Notes: generated from the letters alone by a model not told the origin. 64,000 nucleotides of DNA from Actinoplanes sichuanensis (GCF_033097365.1 NZ_AP028461.1:4836001-4900000); one strand, 5' to 3'; numbered from the stretch's first letter, positions 16,718 through 25,141 are shown. Translations and numbers: made by a program.

Positions 16718-18083
16718 CAGGGCCATTGCGTAGTTCGGCGGCGGGCCGTTGACCAGGGAGTATGAGGCGTTAATAGCCTATGTGGAGGCGCTGGAAGCGG
16801 GTGAGGCCGCATCGGTGATCATGGAGTTGCGACGCTTCACGACTCCGAGGAAGACCCCACCCGCCGATGGCATCATCTCTCATCACCGCACTGGCCGTAA
16901 CGGCACCCACCTCCAACTCTCCGGCCGCACCGGTCACCGATGGTGAGCGCGCCGGCCTGCTGCACGCCCTCGCTGCGGTTCCCGATCCCCGCGACCCGCG
17001 GGGTGTGCGGTACCCGCTGAGCGCGCTGCTCGCGGTCGCGGTCTGCGCGGTCATCGCCGGGGCATCATCGTTCGCCGCGATCACCGATTGGCTGCATGAC
17101 CTCGACGAGGACGCTCAGGCCCGGCTCGGTTTCACCCGCGGTGTCCCCGTCGGCACCACCGTCTGGCGACTGCTGATCCGCCTCGATGACAGCAGGCTGT
17201 CCATCATCCTCGCCACCTGGTTGCGAACCCGCACCTCGCACGTCCCCACCAGGCCGAACCGATATCGCACAGTGATCGCCGTCGACGGCAAAACCTTGCG
17301 GGGCGCCCGCCTGGACGGCGGCCGTCAGGTACATCTGCTGTCCGCGCTGGACACCAGCACCGGCATCGTCCTCGCCCAGGTCACCGTGGACGCCAAGTCG
17401 AACGAGATCCCGGCATTCGCTCCCTTGCTCGACGCCATCGAGACCGTCCTCGGGACCCTGACCGGGGCGCTGCTCATCGCCGACGCCCTGCACACCCAGA
17501 CCAGCCACGCCGTCGAGGTCACCGCCCGCCGAGCGCACCTCATGGTCCAGGTCAAGGGCAACCAGCCGACCCTGTTCAAGCAGCTCAAACGGCTGCCCTG
17601 GGCGCAGATCCCCGCCGGGGACCGGACCCGCGACCGCGGTCACGGCCGCCGCGAGACCCGCACCGTCAAAGCCGTCACCGTCGCCACACCCGGCGGTATC
17701 GGATTCCCCCACGCGCAGCAGGCCGTCCGGATCACCCGCACCCGCGTCATCGCAGGTAGGACCAGCCGGGAGACGGCCTACCTGACCGTGTCCCTGCCCG
17801 CCAGCCAAGCCCTGCCCCGCGACCTGCAGACCTGGATTCGCCGGCACTGGCACATCGAGAACAAGATCCACAACGTCCGCGACGTGACGTTCCGTGAAGA
17901 CTTGCACCAAGCCCGAACTGGCACCGGACCCGCCGTCATCGCGACCCTGCGTAACACCGCGATCGGCTGGCACCGCACTACCGGCGCGACCAACATCGCT
18001 CGCGCAACCCGCCAGGCCAACCGCCGATCACGGGACTTGATCACCGCTGTGACCAGCAGTTACCCGAGAACGCAATGACCCTG
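16718..18083 (+). mobile_element. ISAs1-family insertion sequence, copy 2
   Basis: The left end CAGGGCCATTGCGTAGTTC and right end GAACGCAATGACCCTG form terminal inverted repeats. The 1,366-bp element is flanked by a perfect 10-bp duplication GCTGGTGGAG (16708-16717 and 18084-18093). It is related but clearly not identical to copy 1 (many substitutions through the gene), so the two arrived separately. Confidence 0.9.
16867..18078 (+). CDS. ISAs1-family transposase
   Basis: A 403-residue transposase colinear with the one at 13400. It has VAVPDPRDPRGVRYPLSALLA-like N-terminal region, VIAVDGKTLRGA, LLIADALHTQ, MVQVKGNQPTL, and IENKIHNVRDVTFREDLHQARTG. The DDE residues are in place and there is no frameshift. 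Protein similarity with the other copy is high throughout but interrupted by many conservative changes, as expected for sister elements rather than a recent duplication. Confidence 0.9.
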   Translation: MASSLITALAVTAPTSNSPAAPVTDGERAGLLHALAAVPDPRDPRGVRYPLSALLAVAVCAVIAGASSFAAITDWLHDLDEDAQARLGFTRGVPVGTTVWRLLIRLDDSRLSIILATWLRTRTSHVPTRPNRYRTVIAVDGKTLRGARLDGGRQVHLLSALDTSTGIVLAQVTVDAKSNEIPAFAPLLDAIETVLGTLTGALLIADALHTQTSHAVEVTARRAHLMVQVKGNQPTLFKQLKRLPWAQIPAGDRTRDRGHGRRETRTVKAVTVATPGGIGFPHAQQAVRITRTRVIAGRTSRETAYLTVSLPASQALPRDLQTWIRRHWHIENKIHNVRDVTFREDLHQARTGTGPAVIATLRNTAIGWHRTTGATNIARATRQANRRSRDLITAVTSSYPRTQ

Positions 18084-18118
18084 GCTGGTGGAGTCGATTA
18101 CGTGCCAGGATCTCGGAC

Positions 18119-18550
18119 GTGACGATCGCGGAGCCCTGGTACATCGGCAGTTGGTTGGAAGTGGTCGATCGTCCGGAGACCGTTGACGAAGCCTTCGAGC
18201 GGAACGACGAATACGCCGGCGTTGCGTTGCTTGCTCTCGTGCTCAACCATCCTGAGGCAGAAGTCGTGCTTCCCCGGATCAAGCGGGCACTGGGTTCGCC
18301 GCGCCCCCAGAACCGGGCCAACGCTCTGCAATGTGTGGGCCACTACTCCCGGCTGCATGCGTCGATCGATCACGAGCTGGTAGCGCTGCTGCGTCGTGCC
18401 TTGAGTGACCGAACTCAGGTGGATGGCTTCGGAATTCGCGGCCACGCAGGGGCCGCCGCCGACGACGTCGGTATGTTCGCACCACGGCGGAGGCTTCCTC
18501 GGTGGTTCCGCCGCAGATTCCCGGGGCCAAGGCGTTCCAGCCGTTGGTGA
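18119..18550 (+). CDS. HEAT-like helical repeat protein, possibly with altered C-terminus
   Basis: GTG start 26 bp after the IS target duplication. The first 120 residues are helical and repeat-like: VDEAFERNDEYAGVALLALVLNHPEAEVVLPRIKRALGS, NRANALQCVGHYSRLHASIDHELVALLRRAL, ending GHAGAAADDVGMF. This resembles short HEAT-repeat orphans that normally stop near an A-DD-hydrophobic-F motif. The last 25 residues are Arg-rich (RRRLPRWFRRR), suggesting a frameshift or lost stop. The IS inserted just upstream may have removed its native promoter. Confidence 0.5.
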   Translation: MTIAEPWYIGSWLEVVDRPETVDEAFERNDEYAGVALLALVLNHPEAEVVLPRIKRALGSPRPQNRANALQCVGHYSRLHASIDHELVALLRRALSDRTQVDGFGIRGHAGAAADDVGMFAPRRRLPRWFRRRFPGPRRSSRW

Positions 18551-18654
18551 TGCGGTGCGACGTCCTCTTCGGCCGCCGAGCGTGCGTGTCGGCGGGAAGC
18601 CGCCGTGGCAGGCTGTGGCGACGGCTGGAGTCGGCCGGGTGGTGCCCTTGAGGC

Positions 18655-19605
18655 TCAGGGAAGCAGGGTCACCTTGCCGGTCGTTCTGCGGGCGAGGAGG
18701 TCCTCGAAAGCGCGGCGAGCGTCCTCAAGGGGATATGCCGCATGGACCATCGGTTTCAGCGTGCCGTCGGCGGTGAGCTTGAACATCTCCGTCAAGGGCT
18801 CGGCATAGGCGCCGGGAACGGCAAGAGCCGGACGTAGCCAGAAACCGATCACGGCCGTGTTGCTGTCCGAGAGGGCACCCGGGTCGACCGGTGGGCGTCC
18901 CTCACGGGATGCGTTGCCGAACGTGACCAGACGTCCGAAGTTACCCAGAATCTCGAGGCCGGCGCCGAAGACGCGACCGCCGACCGACTCGAGAACGATG
19001 TCCACCGGCGCCCCGCCGTTGGCATCGAGTACGCGCTCGGCGTACCCATCCGCGTCGCCGGATACCGCGGCGTCGGCACCGAGAGACAGTGCCAGGTCAC
19101 GTCGGGCATCGGTGGAGGCTGTCGCGATGACCCGCCCGGCACCGAAGTACTTGGCGAGTTGCACAGCGAGGGATCCGACGCCCCCGGCCGCCGCGTTGAC
19201 GACAACCGTCTCGCCGTCGCGTATCCGTGCGCAGCTTCTCAGCACGTGCCAGGCGGTCAGTCCCTGGACGAGCAGCGCGAGTGCTTCGGCGTCACCCACC
19301 CCTTCGGGCAACGTCACGGCGTCGGCGTAGTTCACCACCGCCCGCTCGGCGAAACCGCCACCACCGAAGATCGGTGCGAGCACGCGACGGCCGTCAGTCG
19401 CTCGACCGACCACCTCGGTGCCCGGAATGAATGGCAACTCAGGCACCGGTCGATACGATCCGGCAACGCGACTGGTGTCGGCGAAGTTGACCCCCGCCGC
19501 GCTCACCTCCACGAGCAGTTGCCCCTCGCCCGCTTCCGGATCCGGCACCTGGACCAGGTCCAGAACGTCAGGGCCACCGAAACGGGTGCATTGCACGGCT
19601 CGCAT
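18655..19605 (-). CDS. Zinc-independent quinone oxidoreductase (MDR superfamily)
   Basis: The 316-residue protein starts MRAVQCTRFGGPDVLDLV, the classical opening of quinone-oxidoreductase-type MDR enzymes. It has a GroES-like N-terminal domain with GVNFADTSRVAGSYRP and PFIPGTEVVG, and a Rossmann domain with VVVNAAAGGVGSLAVQLAKYFGAGRVIAT (NADPH-binding AAGGVG). The Cys ligands of the structural zinc are absent, as usual for this subfamily. It probably reduces quinones or enones using NADPH. It is a single gene convergent with the hypothetical at 18119; an upstream ATG extension of 19 residues is unlikely. Confidence 0.85.
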   Translation of the reverse strand: MRAVQCTRFGGPDVLDLVQVPDPEAGEGQLLVEVSAAGVNFADTSRVAGSYRPVPELPFIPGTEVVGRATDGRRVLAPIFGGGGFAERAVVNYADAVTLPEGVGDAEALALLVQGLTAWHVLRSCARIRDGETVVVNAAAGGVGSLAVQLAKYFGAGRVIATASTDARRDLALSLGADAAVSGDADGYAERVLDANGGAPVDIVLESVGGRVFGAGLEILGNFGRLVTFGNASREGRPPVDPGALSDSNTAVIGFWLRPALAVPGAYAEPLTEMFKLTADGTLKPMVHAAYPLEDARRAFEDLLARRTTGKVTLLP

Positions 19606-19767
19606 GATCAGCACCGTATACCGCCGCCGACAGCAACCGAGTAACCCACAAGCCACCGACATCCGGATCTGCCGCGATCAGCTCGCAACCAAGAGTCACG
19701 GCGGACGCCCGCCGGCCAGCCGTCCACTCGTGCCAGGAAAGTGCGCCGGTAGCCTAGATTGGCGAGC

Positions 19768-20433
19768 GTGGATCATGATGACCTCGTCCGGACAGTGGTC
19801 GCGGTGGCCGCTGCCGCCGACCGGCGCGCGATCGAGCAGGCGTGGCTTGCGAGCCTGGTCACGAGGGACCAGCGTCGGCGGAGTGTCTGGCCACGGCTGA
19901 CGTTCCTGCGGCACCTGCCCCGGCATGGCTTCGTGCCGTCGCAGCATTTCCACCCCACGAGTTGTGGGGTGTGCGGTATGCGCGAGAGCGAAGATGCCGT
20001 CACCTCCGAGTGCCTCGCCGGCGATGCCTTCTGGCTCCGCCCGATGAATACTCAGTGGGCCGGCGCTGCGGTGGAGCATTTCGACGGAGTAGACGATGAC
20101 CACGATGTCCACCGGGGCCGAGCAGTGCTGGAAGATATCGTTGATGCGATCCGGTCACTGCCCGAGTCCGCACAGTTGACGGAGCTGAACGCAGCCCTGA
20201 TCGGCAGACTCAAGTCGAACAAGCGAGAGCGGACTGTTCTGCTCGAAGCTCTCGGCTACGCCGGCGCCCTGCCCGCGGGCGGATACCCGAGCTATGCGAC
20301 AGAGTTCGTATCGTACGACGACGCGAACACGCGAATGCCCAGCCAGTTCTACAAGAAGGAATGGGCGTACCCCGTGCGGTTCTGGACCGGCGTGGACGGA
20401 GTCGATCCCGCTCGTCTGCCCACTGGTGAATGA
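19768..20433 (+). CDS. Hypothetical protein, 221 aa, with CGVCG motif
   Basis: GTG start selected. N-terminal helical segment (DDLVRTVVAVAAAADRRAIEQAWLASLV), then a motif HFHPTSCGVCGM whose histidines and cysteines could bind metal. The middle has VEHFDGVDDDHDVHRGRAVLEDIVDAIRSLPESAQLTELNAAL. A conserved-looking C-terminus KRERTVLLEALGYAGAL ... FYKKEWAYPVRFWTGVDGVDP follows, reminiscent of proteins that end in a W-x-G motif. Function and family unknown; no operon partner. Confidence 0.55.
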   Translation: MDHDDLVRTVVAVAAAADRRAIEQAWLASLVTRDQRRRSVWPRLTFLRHLPRHGFVPSQHFHPTSCGVCGMRESEDAVTSECLAGDAFWLRPMNTQWAGAAVEHFDGVDDDHDVHRGRAVLEDIVDAIRSLPESAQLTELNAALIGRLKSNKRERTVLLEALGYAGALPAGGYPSYATEFVSYDDANTRMPSQFYKKEWAYPVRFWTGVDGVDPARLPTGE

Positions 20434-20523
20434 TGGAAGGCTACCGCGAACCCGGCCGTCGGCTGACCCTCATGCCGGCAAGCCGTCACGCGCACTGGTG
20501 CCGAGATCAGAGCGGCCCTCGCA

Positions 20524-20991
20524 TCACTCGGGTGCGCTACCGATGAAGGCCTCCGGCCGGCACAGCACGGTGATTCGATAGGACAGGCCGATGTTGGACC
20601 AGATTCGACCCCGAAGCGTGAGGCAGATGCCGACCCGGTCGTCGTGCTCCGGGTGTTCGAAGAAGTCCGCACTCGGGTCCGCGATTGCGCCGACCAGCCC
20701 TTGTGAGCCCTGTGCGGTGCCCGGCACCTGGAGCAGACCGGCGGAGATCTGGATCTCGGCGTCGTCCAACTCGCTGACCGTGTACCAGTGGGTGTCCGGC
20801 AGAAACAACTGCGAGTCGACAACACGCCGCTGGTAGTTCGGTCCCATCATCCCGGAATCGGGATCGGGGATGTCACCGATCCAGGCCGTCCCTGCGAAGT
20901 CGGTGCGCAGCCGCTGGGTGTCGGAGCGGAACTCCGTCACGAGCGTGTCGATACGAGGCTGAGCGGCGAGGTGCACGGATGCGTCGGTCAT
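20524..20991 (-). CDS. Hypothetical protein, 155 aa
   Basis: Soluble mixed alpha/beta protein. It opens with a helix (IDTLVTEFRSDTQRLRTDF), and the body contains NYQRRVVDSQLFLPDTHWYTVSELDDAEIQISAGLLQVPG and DDRVGICLTLRGRIWSNIGLSYRITVLCRPEAFIG. It ends four residues after IGSAPE. ATG at 20991 is preferred to the GTG two codons upstream. No domain recognised; the alpha/beta hydrolase starts nearby on the same strand upstream is not adjacent in transcription order, so no link is proposed. Confidence 0.5.
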   Translation of the reverse strand: MTDASVHLAAQPRIDTLVTEFRSDTQRLRTDFAGTAWIGDIPDPDSGMMGPNYQRRVVDSQLFLPDTHWYTVSELDDAEIQISAGLLQVPGTAQGSQGLVGAIADPSADFFEHPEHDDRVGICLTLRGRIWSNIGLSYRITVLCRPEAFIGSAPE

Positions 20992-21000
20992 GATCACACT

Positions 21001-21804
21001 CTATTCGGGGCCGGTGACACCCGACGCGGCCGCCGGTGATTTGCCCGCAGATCCTGCGCCACCCGTTCGTTCCCGCATAGAATGCGCCACCTCAAGCTCA
21101 GCGGCGGCGTCGAGGAACGAATTGACGGCGGCGACGAAATCGTCCGGCGCGTCCCGGTGAATCCGGTGGCCGGCTTCGATGGTGACGAGTCGGCCTGCCG
21201 GAATGCGGGCCGCCACGGCCGCGATCGTGTCCTGTGGCAGGAAGCTGGCCGACCCGCCCGCGAGGACCAGCGTCGGTGCGGTGATCGTGTCGAGGCTCGC
21301 CCACCAGGCGGGATCGGGCGTGTTGAGGTCGCGCAGGATCGACGGGCGGATCTCACGGTCGTAATACGGTGCGGAGGCGTCCACGTCTGCCGGAACCGTG
21401 ATGCCGAGCGGGACCGGCGGTGGACACTCCTCGAGGACCAGTGCGGTCACCCGGTGCGGCGCCACCTGGGCGGCCAGCATCGCCGCGAAACCGCCCAGCG
21501 AATGACCCACCAGGATCACCCGATCCAATGCGAGCCGGTCGAGCAGCAGCAGCACCGCGTCCCGCATGACCGTCATCGAGTACGGCCCGGTCCGGTCGCT
21601 GCGGCCCATGCCCGGCAGATCCGGAACGTACACGGTGCGCCGTTCGGCGAAGGTCGCCACCAGGTCATCCCATGTGGTGCCGTCCCCGCCGCCGCCGTGC
21701 AGAAGAATCATCGGGACGGCCTCGACGGTCAGGTCCGGGGCGGGGTCGAATTTCCGGTACGCGAGCCGGCCCCACCCCAGGTCCATTTCCTGGTAGTTCT
21801 GCAC
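21001..21804 (-). CDS. Alpha/beta-fold hydrolase
   Basis: The 267-residue protein has the family features in order: oxyanion region MILLHGGGGDGTTW, PDLPGMGRSD, the nucleophile elbow VGHSLGG (Ser102), and near the C-terminus APTLVLAGGSASFLP and a catalytic-His segment GHRIHRDAP. These give a likely Ser-Asp-His hydrolase of esterase, lactonase or C-C hydrolase type; the substrate cannot be told. The C-terminal tail after residue 245 (GGAGSAGKSPAAASG) is low complexity. A start at the ATG for MDLGWGRL is possible. The PPOX-like gene lies upstream in the same direction (42 bp). Confidence 0.8.
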   Translation of the reverse strand: MQNYQEMDLGWGRLAYRKFDPAPDLTVEAVPMILLHGGGGDGTTWDDLVATFAERRTVYVPDLPGMGRSDRTGPYSMTVMRDAVLLLLDRLALDRVILVGHSLGGFAAMLAAQVAPHRVTALVLEECPPPVPLGITVPADVDASAPYYDREIRPSILRDLNTPDPAWWASLDTITAPTLVLAGGSASFLPQDTIAAVAARIPAGRLVTIEAGHRIHRDAPDDFVAAVNSFLDAAAELEVAHSMRERTGGAGSAGKSPAAASGVTGPE

Positions 21805-21846
21805 CGCGTGAGCTTACTGGGCACCGAGGCGAACGGTTCGTGGCAG

Positions 21847-22242
21847 TCACTGTGCCACACCGGTGAGCAGCCAGCGTGCTACAGGAATCTCCAGGAGAAC
21901 CCGCGGCCACTCGCGTTCGACCGGAATGGTGATGTCCCAGTCGTACTTCGTCTTGAAGAGCTCGGTGATGTGCGGCGAGAAGTCATACGGGTGAAGCGTC
22001 ACCCGGCCTTCCGCCACGACGGGCGCGTTTCCGCCCTCCAGCGCGACGGACACCCGCGGGTCGAGGCGTACGTTGCGCACCTTCTGATTCTTTTCGGCGC
22101 TACAGATCCACAAGTTCTGGTCATGGAAGACAAACCACACCGGGGTCAAGTGTGGACTTCCATCCCGCCTGAGCGTGCACAACCAGGCGAGCGGCTCTCG
22201 CTGGAGCCGTTCGAGAATGCCTTCGTCAAGCCGGCCGGACAT
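21847..22242 (-). CDS. Pyridoxamine 5'-phosphate oxidase-like (split beta-barrel) flavoprotein
   Basis: The pattern ILERLQREPLAWLCTLRRDGSPHLTPVWFVFHDQNLWICSAEKNQKVRNVRLDPRVSVAL is the FMN- or F420-binding split beta-barrel of the PPOX family (TL-x-x-DG-x-P-x-x-xPVWF). At about 131 residues the length fits the small F420-dependent or FMN-dependent reductase group common in actinobacteria. The chosen ATG is preceded by a run of G; an upstream start adds 13 residues. It is probably cotranscribed with the downstream hydrolase. Confidence 0.75.
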   Translation of the reverse strand: MSGRLDEGILERLQREPLAWLCTLRRDGSPHLTPVWFVFHDQNLWICSAEKNQKVRNVRLDPRVSVALEGGNAPVVAEGRVTLHPYDFSPHITELFKTKYDWDITIPVEREWPRVLLEIPVARWLLTGVAQ

Positions 22243-22310
22243 GTCCCCCCATGTGCTGAAGATCGAGGCACACTCTCTCATGGCAGACGGGACCCGCCGT
22301 GGGACACGCT

Positions 22311-23123
22311 ATGCGGATGACGGTGAATGGTCTGCACCCCGACGGGACGATCGCGCGAGAGGGCGGGCTCGATCGAGTGCCGGCCGCCTTTCGTTCAGTG
22401 GTCGACGCGGCACGGATCGAGGTCACCTCGGGCTTCGGGGCTGATCGACTGCACAGTGCCTACCTCTACGGCAGCATCCCTCGCGGGACGGCGATCCCCC
22501 GCGTTTCCGATCTCGACGTCCTGCTCGCGTTCCGGGACGAGCCGGGCGACGCTGATCACGCCCGCGTACGCGCCATGGAGGACGCACTCGATCAGCGTTT
22601 CGAGCAGGTCAACGGCGTCGGCATTCTGCTGTGCAGCACCGACAAATTGCTCAGCGACCTTGAGCGTTACGACCTCGGATTCTTCGTCGCCTGCCTCTGC
22701 ACGTCGTGGATCGGTGACGACCTCGCCGCACGGCTGCCGGCCTACCGGCCTACCTCCCTGCTGGCGCGCGAGACCAACGGAGACCTGGATCTAGCCCTCG
22801 TACGCTGGTCGCGACAGGCCGCCGAAGCCACCACCAGCACCGATGTCGAGGCACTGACCCGGGGCATCGGGCGCCGGCCCGTCCGCACCGGCTTCACTCT
22901 GATCATGCCGCGTTGGGGTGGCTGGACCAGCGACATCAGGCAGGCAGCGGAACTCTTCGGCACCTACTATCCCCATCGAGCCGCGCAGATGGCGATCGCT
23001 GCCGTCGTCGCCCGCCAACCGTCGGCTGATCTCTCCGTGGCGGAGATGCTCATCGACGACCTGGGGCGATGGCTCGCCGACGAATACGTCGCCGTTCACG
23101 GTAAGAAGGCGCCTCGCCCGTGA
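22311..23123 (+). CDS. Nucleotidyltransferase-fold protein
   Basis: About 270 residues. The motif LYGSIPRGTAIPRVSDLDVLL is the Pol-beta-like nucleotidyltransferase signature (GS-x-x-RG-x(n)-SDLD) with the two metal-binding Asp residues. The remainder is helical with RRPVRTGFTLIMPRWGGWTSD and a C-terminal VAEMLIDDLGRWLADEYV. Such proteins transfer nucleotides to small molecules such as aminoglycosides or to partner proteins; the substrate is unknown. No HEPN partner is adjacent. A GTG at 22299 is an alternative start. The divergent PPOX-like gene shares the short spacer. Confidence 0.7.
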   Translation: MRMTVNGLHPDGTIAREGGLDRVPAAFRSVVDAARIEVTSGFGADRLHSAYLYGSIPRGTAIPRVSDLDVLLAFRDEPGDADHARVRAMEDALDQRFEQVNGVGILLCSTDKLLSDLERYDLGFFVACLCTSWIGDDLAARLPAYRPTSLLARETNGDLDLALVRWSRQAAEATTSTDVEALTRGIGRRPVRTGFTLIMPRWGGWTSDIRQAAELFGTYYPHRAAQMAIAAVVARQPSADLSVAEMLIDDLGRWLADEYVAVHGKKAPRP

Positions 23124-23247
23124 AACGAACGCAAGAGCTGAACGGTTCGCCGGACTTTCACGACTCGACACGACGCCTCGTCGTCGATCTGGTGCGGCGG
23201 ATCGAGCCGGCGCAGGCCGAGCCTGGACCCCGAGGCGGGGATCACGG

Positions 23248-23379
23248 TCAGTCGCCGAGGAACCACAGGTAAAGGTGGCGGCCGTCCCGCACCAGGGTGG
23301 CGAGGCGGCGGACCTCTGCACGAGCGGGCTCCGGGATCAGGCCGTCCGGGAGTCGATCACCACGCCACGATAGCGGCAC
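23248..23379 (-). pseudogene. Remnant or mini-gene with RHLYLWFLGD C-terminus
   Basis: From a GTG, 43 codons encode VPLSWRGDRLPDG, then PEPARAEVRRLATLVRDG and the ending RHLYLWFLGD. The end matches the C-terminus of the 98-aa protein at 6048-6344. An in-frame stop lies just upstream of the GTG and no homologous N-terminal part is visible, so it is probably a truncated paralogue. The rest of the 23124-23442 interval has no gene. Confidence 0.5.
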
Positions 23380-23442
23380 CTTCCCGGATGAGACCGGTCA
23401 CGGCGCCTATCGTCGACTCGTACCTTATGGAAGGGATTGACC

Positions 23443-23871
23443 TTGAAATCTCGGACGCTCACCGGCGGAATCCTCGTCACCGCGATGATGGCCGTCGGCT
23501 CGCCGGCCCTGGCGACGCCGCCCGGGCCGGGCATGACCGCCACCGTGATCAGGAAGGTCACGGCCGGCGGCACCGACTGGATCCTGCGGGAGATCACCAT
23601 TCCGCCCGGCCAGGCCACCGGGTGGCACTGGCACAGCGGCAAGGTGTCCGGCCTGGTCAAGCAGGGCACGCTGAGCCACTTCGGCGCCGACTGCAAGTCC
23701 GACGGCGTCTACCAGACCGGCGGCGTGATCCAGGAGGAGAGCGGCCCGGGATACGTCCACATCGGTGTCAACCGGGGCACCGTACCCCTGATCCTTGAAG
23801 TTCTTTATGTTCAGCCGACCGGGGCGCCGTTCGCGAACGACGCACCCAATCCCGGCTGTGACTTTCAATAG
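23443..23871 (+). CDS. Secreted cupin-domain protein
   Basis: The TTG at 23443 is used because AAGGGA lies seven bases upstream; a TTG two codons earlier abuts the ribosome site. The N-terminus is a signal peptide (LKSRTLTGGILVTAMMAVGSPALA-TPP). The mature part has a cupin barrel: REITIPPGQATGWHWHSGKVSGLVKQG (metal-binding HxH ... ) and GPGYVHIGVNRGTVPLILEVLYV. Two His and a later His may bind a metal. The exact role, such as sensing or binding outside the cell, is unknown. Its 3' end overlaps the convergent GntR gene by 7 bp. Confidence 0.75.
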   Translation: MKSRTLTGGILVTAMMAVGSPALATPPGPGMTATVIRKVTAGGTDWILREITIPPGQATGWHWHSGKVSGLVKQGTLSHFGADCKSDGVYQTGGVIQEESGPGYVHIGVNRGTVPLILEVLYVQPTGAPFANDAPNPGCDFQ

Positions 23872-24230
23872 GAGTCGGGCCGGGCCAGCGCCGCCTGAAC
23901 GATGTGGACCGCCTCGGCGGCGTCGATGCCGAGGCTGGCGATGACCGCGGCGTATTCGGCGGCGGCGCGGCGGGCCCGTTCGCGGCCCTGCTCGCCGGCC
24001 GCGGACACGAACGAGCCGGCCGCGCCGCGGGTCTCGATCAGGCCGGCCTCCTCCAACTCCCGATAGGCGCGGCCGACCGTGTTGACCGCCAGCCCCAGGT
24101 CGGCGGCCAGGCGGCGGATGGTCGGCAGCCGGGTGCCGACGGCCAGCGTGCGCTCCTGGATCTGGGCGGCGAGCTGGGCGCGGAGTTGCTCGAACGGTGG
24201 GACGGGCGACGCCGAGTCGATGACGATCAT
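23865..24230 (-). CDS. GntR-family regulator (YtrA-type)
   Basis: The 121-residue protein carries only a GntR winged helix and a short helical tail: PPFEQLRAQLAAQIQERTLAVGTRLPTIRRLAADLGLAVNTVGRAYRELEEAGLIETRGAAGSFV. This small size is typical of YtrA-type repressors, which usually control a linked transporter or membrane gene. It lies 5 bp downstream of the membrane-protein gene and is surely in the same operon. Candidate operators are the TTGTC/GACAA repeats in the divergent promoter at 25044-25092. Confidence 0.85.
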   Translation of the reverse strand: MIVIDSASPVPPFEQLRAQLAAQIQERTLAVGTRLPTIRRLAADLGLAVNTVGRAYRELEEAGLIETRGAAGSFVSAAGEQGRERARRAAAEYAAVIASLGIDAAEAVHIVQAALARPDSY

Positions 24231-24235
24231 GCGGT

Positions 24236-25033
24236 TCACCGGGCGGTGGAGCCACGCTGGGCGGCCAGAGCGCGGCGCCCCTCCCCCACCGTGATCAGCA
24301 TGAGCGCGACGACGCTGAGGACGATGAAGACGAGCCACGCGGTGTTCCAGGCATCGAGCCCGGCGTCGAAGACCGAGACCACGGGCAAAGACCAGACCAC
24401 GGTTGGTACGGCCACCTCGCGCGCGTCCTCGACCCGCATGAGCAGGTCGGCCTTCAGCGAACCCTCGTCGTCGGCGACCACCGGGTGGGTGAGCACGTGA
24501 CGCAGTTGGACGGCCGTACCGACGGCGACCCCGCACAGCCCGATGAGCAGGATGACCGCCGCATACCGTGCGGCGCCCACACGCCCGATCAGGGACGCGA
24601 CCGTCAGCACCGCACCGCCGGCGTATGTCGCCGCCAGGAACGCGGCCCGTGGGACGCCGAGCACGGTTCGCCAGCCGGGCCGTACCGAATGGGTGGCTCG
24701 TCGCGGTAGGTCTGAGCCGGCCTGCCGGTCGACGCGGCGCACCCACCGGTTCAGCAGTGACAGGCCCAGCACCAGCCCGGCCACCAGGGTCGTCAGCACC
24801 ACCAACTGCGGGCCGAACCCGTCACCGGCCGGCTGGAGCGGCAGGGCCGAGACGTAGACGAGAGCGGTCGCGACGAGGAACACGGCCGGCAGGATGGCCG
24901 CGCCCAGCCGGGCACGTCGGCGGACGGCCAGGCGGGCGGCCAGCATCGGTGTCGGCTCGACGCCGGTCAGGCCGTGCCCGGCCAGCCATTGGCGGGCGAT
25001 CTCGAGCGCCGTGGGACGCACCTTCTTCGACAT
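24236..25033 (-). CDS. Membrane protein, about six TM segments, in operon with GntR
   Basis: The ATG of MSKKVRPTALEIARQWLAGHG is chosen; the frame runs far upstream but that part overlaps another gene. After about 45 cytoplasmic residues come hydrophobic segments ARLGAAILPAVFLVATALVYVSAL, LVVLTTLVAGLVLGLSLL, AFLAATYAGGAVLTVASL, YAAVILLIGLCGVAVG, VPTVVWSLPVVSVF and TAWLVFIVLSVVALMLIT. No ATPase partner is present, so it is not a classic YtrA-linked ABC transporter. The role is unknown, perhaps an envelope-stress membrane protein (inference). It is the first gene of the two-gene operon with the GntR regulator. Confidence 0.75.
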   Translation of the reverse strand: MSKKVRPTALEIARQWLAGHGLTGVEPTPMLAARLAVRRRARLGAAILPAVFLVATALVYVSALPLQPAGDGFGPQLVVLTTLVAGLVLGLSLLNRWVRRVDRQAGSDLPRRATHSVRPGWRTVLGVPRAAFLAATYAGGAVLTVASLIGRVGAARYAAVILLIGLCGVAVGTAVQLRHVLTHPVVADDEGSLKADLLMRVEDAREVAVPTVVWSLPVVSVFDAGLDAWNTAWLVFIVLSVVALMLITVGEGRRALAAQRGSTAR

Positions 25034-25043
25034 GGCACCCCTC

Positions 25044-25092
25044 CCTTGTCTCAAACCTTGTCTCACCATCTTGCGACAAGACTTGCGACAAG
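25044..25092. promoter_or_regulatory. Paired direct and inverted repeats, candidate GntR operator
   Basis: CCTTGTCTCA occurs at 25044 and 25056 and CTTGCGACAAG at 25070 and 25082, each pair with a 12-bp period. CTTGTC and GACAAG are mutually inverted. The array lies in the 108-bp divergent spacer between the membrane-protein/GntR operon and the secreted-protein gene. Confidence 0.6.
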
Positions 25093-25141
25093 TCAAAGGC
25101 GCCGAAGAATTCCCGAAACCTCGATCCCTAACTTGCCCCGC

